Positions 23,608 through 23,631 of a stretch of DNA of 23,631 nt are shown piece by piece. Origin of the DNA: Phenylobacterium sp. (GTDB taxonomy: Bacteria; Pseudomonadota; Alphaproteobacteria; Caulobacterales; Caulobacteraceae). Where the stretch lies: NCBI GenBank assembly GCA_028291285.1, contig JAQGIJ010000236.1:1-23631 (forward strand), in the 5' to 3' direction. Made by a program: the position numbers and the translations under genes. The notes below the pieces were generated by a model. The model saw only the letters and a program-made list of their open reading frames with translations, was not told the origin of the DNA and did not search any database. Within the stretch, counting starts at the first letter, position 1; the number at the start of each line of letters is the position of its first letter.

Positions 23608-23615
23608 CTATAAAA
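23608..23615 (-). promoter_or_regulatory. Possible -10 element of tRNA-Phe
   Basis: The minus strand reads TTTTATAG, followed by a GC-rich stretch, about 27 bases before the mature tRNA. This suits a stable-RNA promoter, but the -35 would lie beyond the window's right edge and cannot be checked. Confidence 0.3.
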
Positions 23616-23631
23616 GACGCTCTTTCGGAAG

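Overview
The window looks like chromosomal DNA of a GC-rich alphaproteobacterium, most likely of the Caulobacter/Phenylobacterium type. This rests on very GC-rich third codon positions, a TonB-receptor lifestyle, a NodT-type outer-membrane factor, and a tRNA-His with the aberrant A73 and G1:U72 acceptor end known from a subgroup of Alphaproteobacteria that includes Caulobacter. No integrase, transposase, phage gene or CRISPR array is visible.

Layout. (1) 44-1081, minus: an AraC-family regulator broken by an in-frame TGA inside its DNA-binding domain. Two tandem dyads lie just upstream of it. (2) 1681-8667: a nutrient-uptake and catabolic cluster. It holds a TonB-dependent receptor carrying a canonical EF-hand loop, an MFS transporter, a nitroreductase (minus), a VOC/SnoaL-like two-domain protein and an amidohydrolase. 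Three identical CGGCGCCG palindromes lie in the divergent promoter between nitroreductase and VOC gene. The substrate cannot be read from the sequence. (3) 8942-14699: a complete tripartite RND efflux operon (periplasmic adaptor lipoprotein, inner-membrane pump, NodT outer-membrane channel). It is followed by a 35-residue one-helix membrane ORF with a very strong Shine-Dalgarno (14813-14920). (4) 15041-16204, minus: an acyl-CoA dehydrogenase with an isovaleryl-CoA-dehydrogenase-like placement of the catalytic Glu. (5) 16392-19761: selD (minus) and selU (plus) transcribed divergently, then a CTCC-motif permease (minus) converging on selU. (6) 19975-20051: tRNA-His. (7) 20167-22237, minus: exbB-exbD-tonB, the energising complex for TonB receptors, closed by a textbook terminator. 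(8) 22304-23487: a long, partly AT-richer non-coding leader with dyads and an 11-bp repeat, then one or two small hypothetical ORFs. (9) 23506-23581: tRNA-Phe.

How the parts fit. ExbB-ExbD-TonB would energise outer-membrane receptors such as the one at 1681. Substrate entering there could be carried inward by the MFS protein and processed by the amidohydrolase, VOC protein and nitroreductase; this is inferred from clustering alone. SelD makes selenophosphate, which SelU uses to make 2-selenouridine in tRNA. No selenocysteine machinery is in the window. The most promising undescribed item is the 35-aa membrane ORF behind the RND pump. The broken araC regulator and the tandem operator-like dyads are next.
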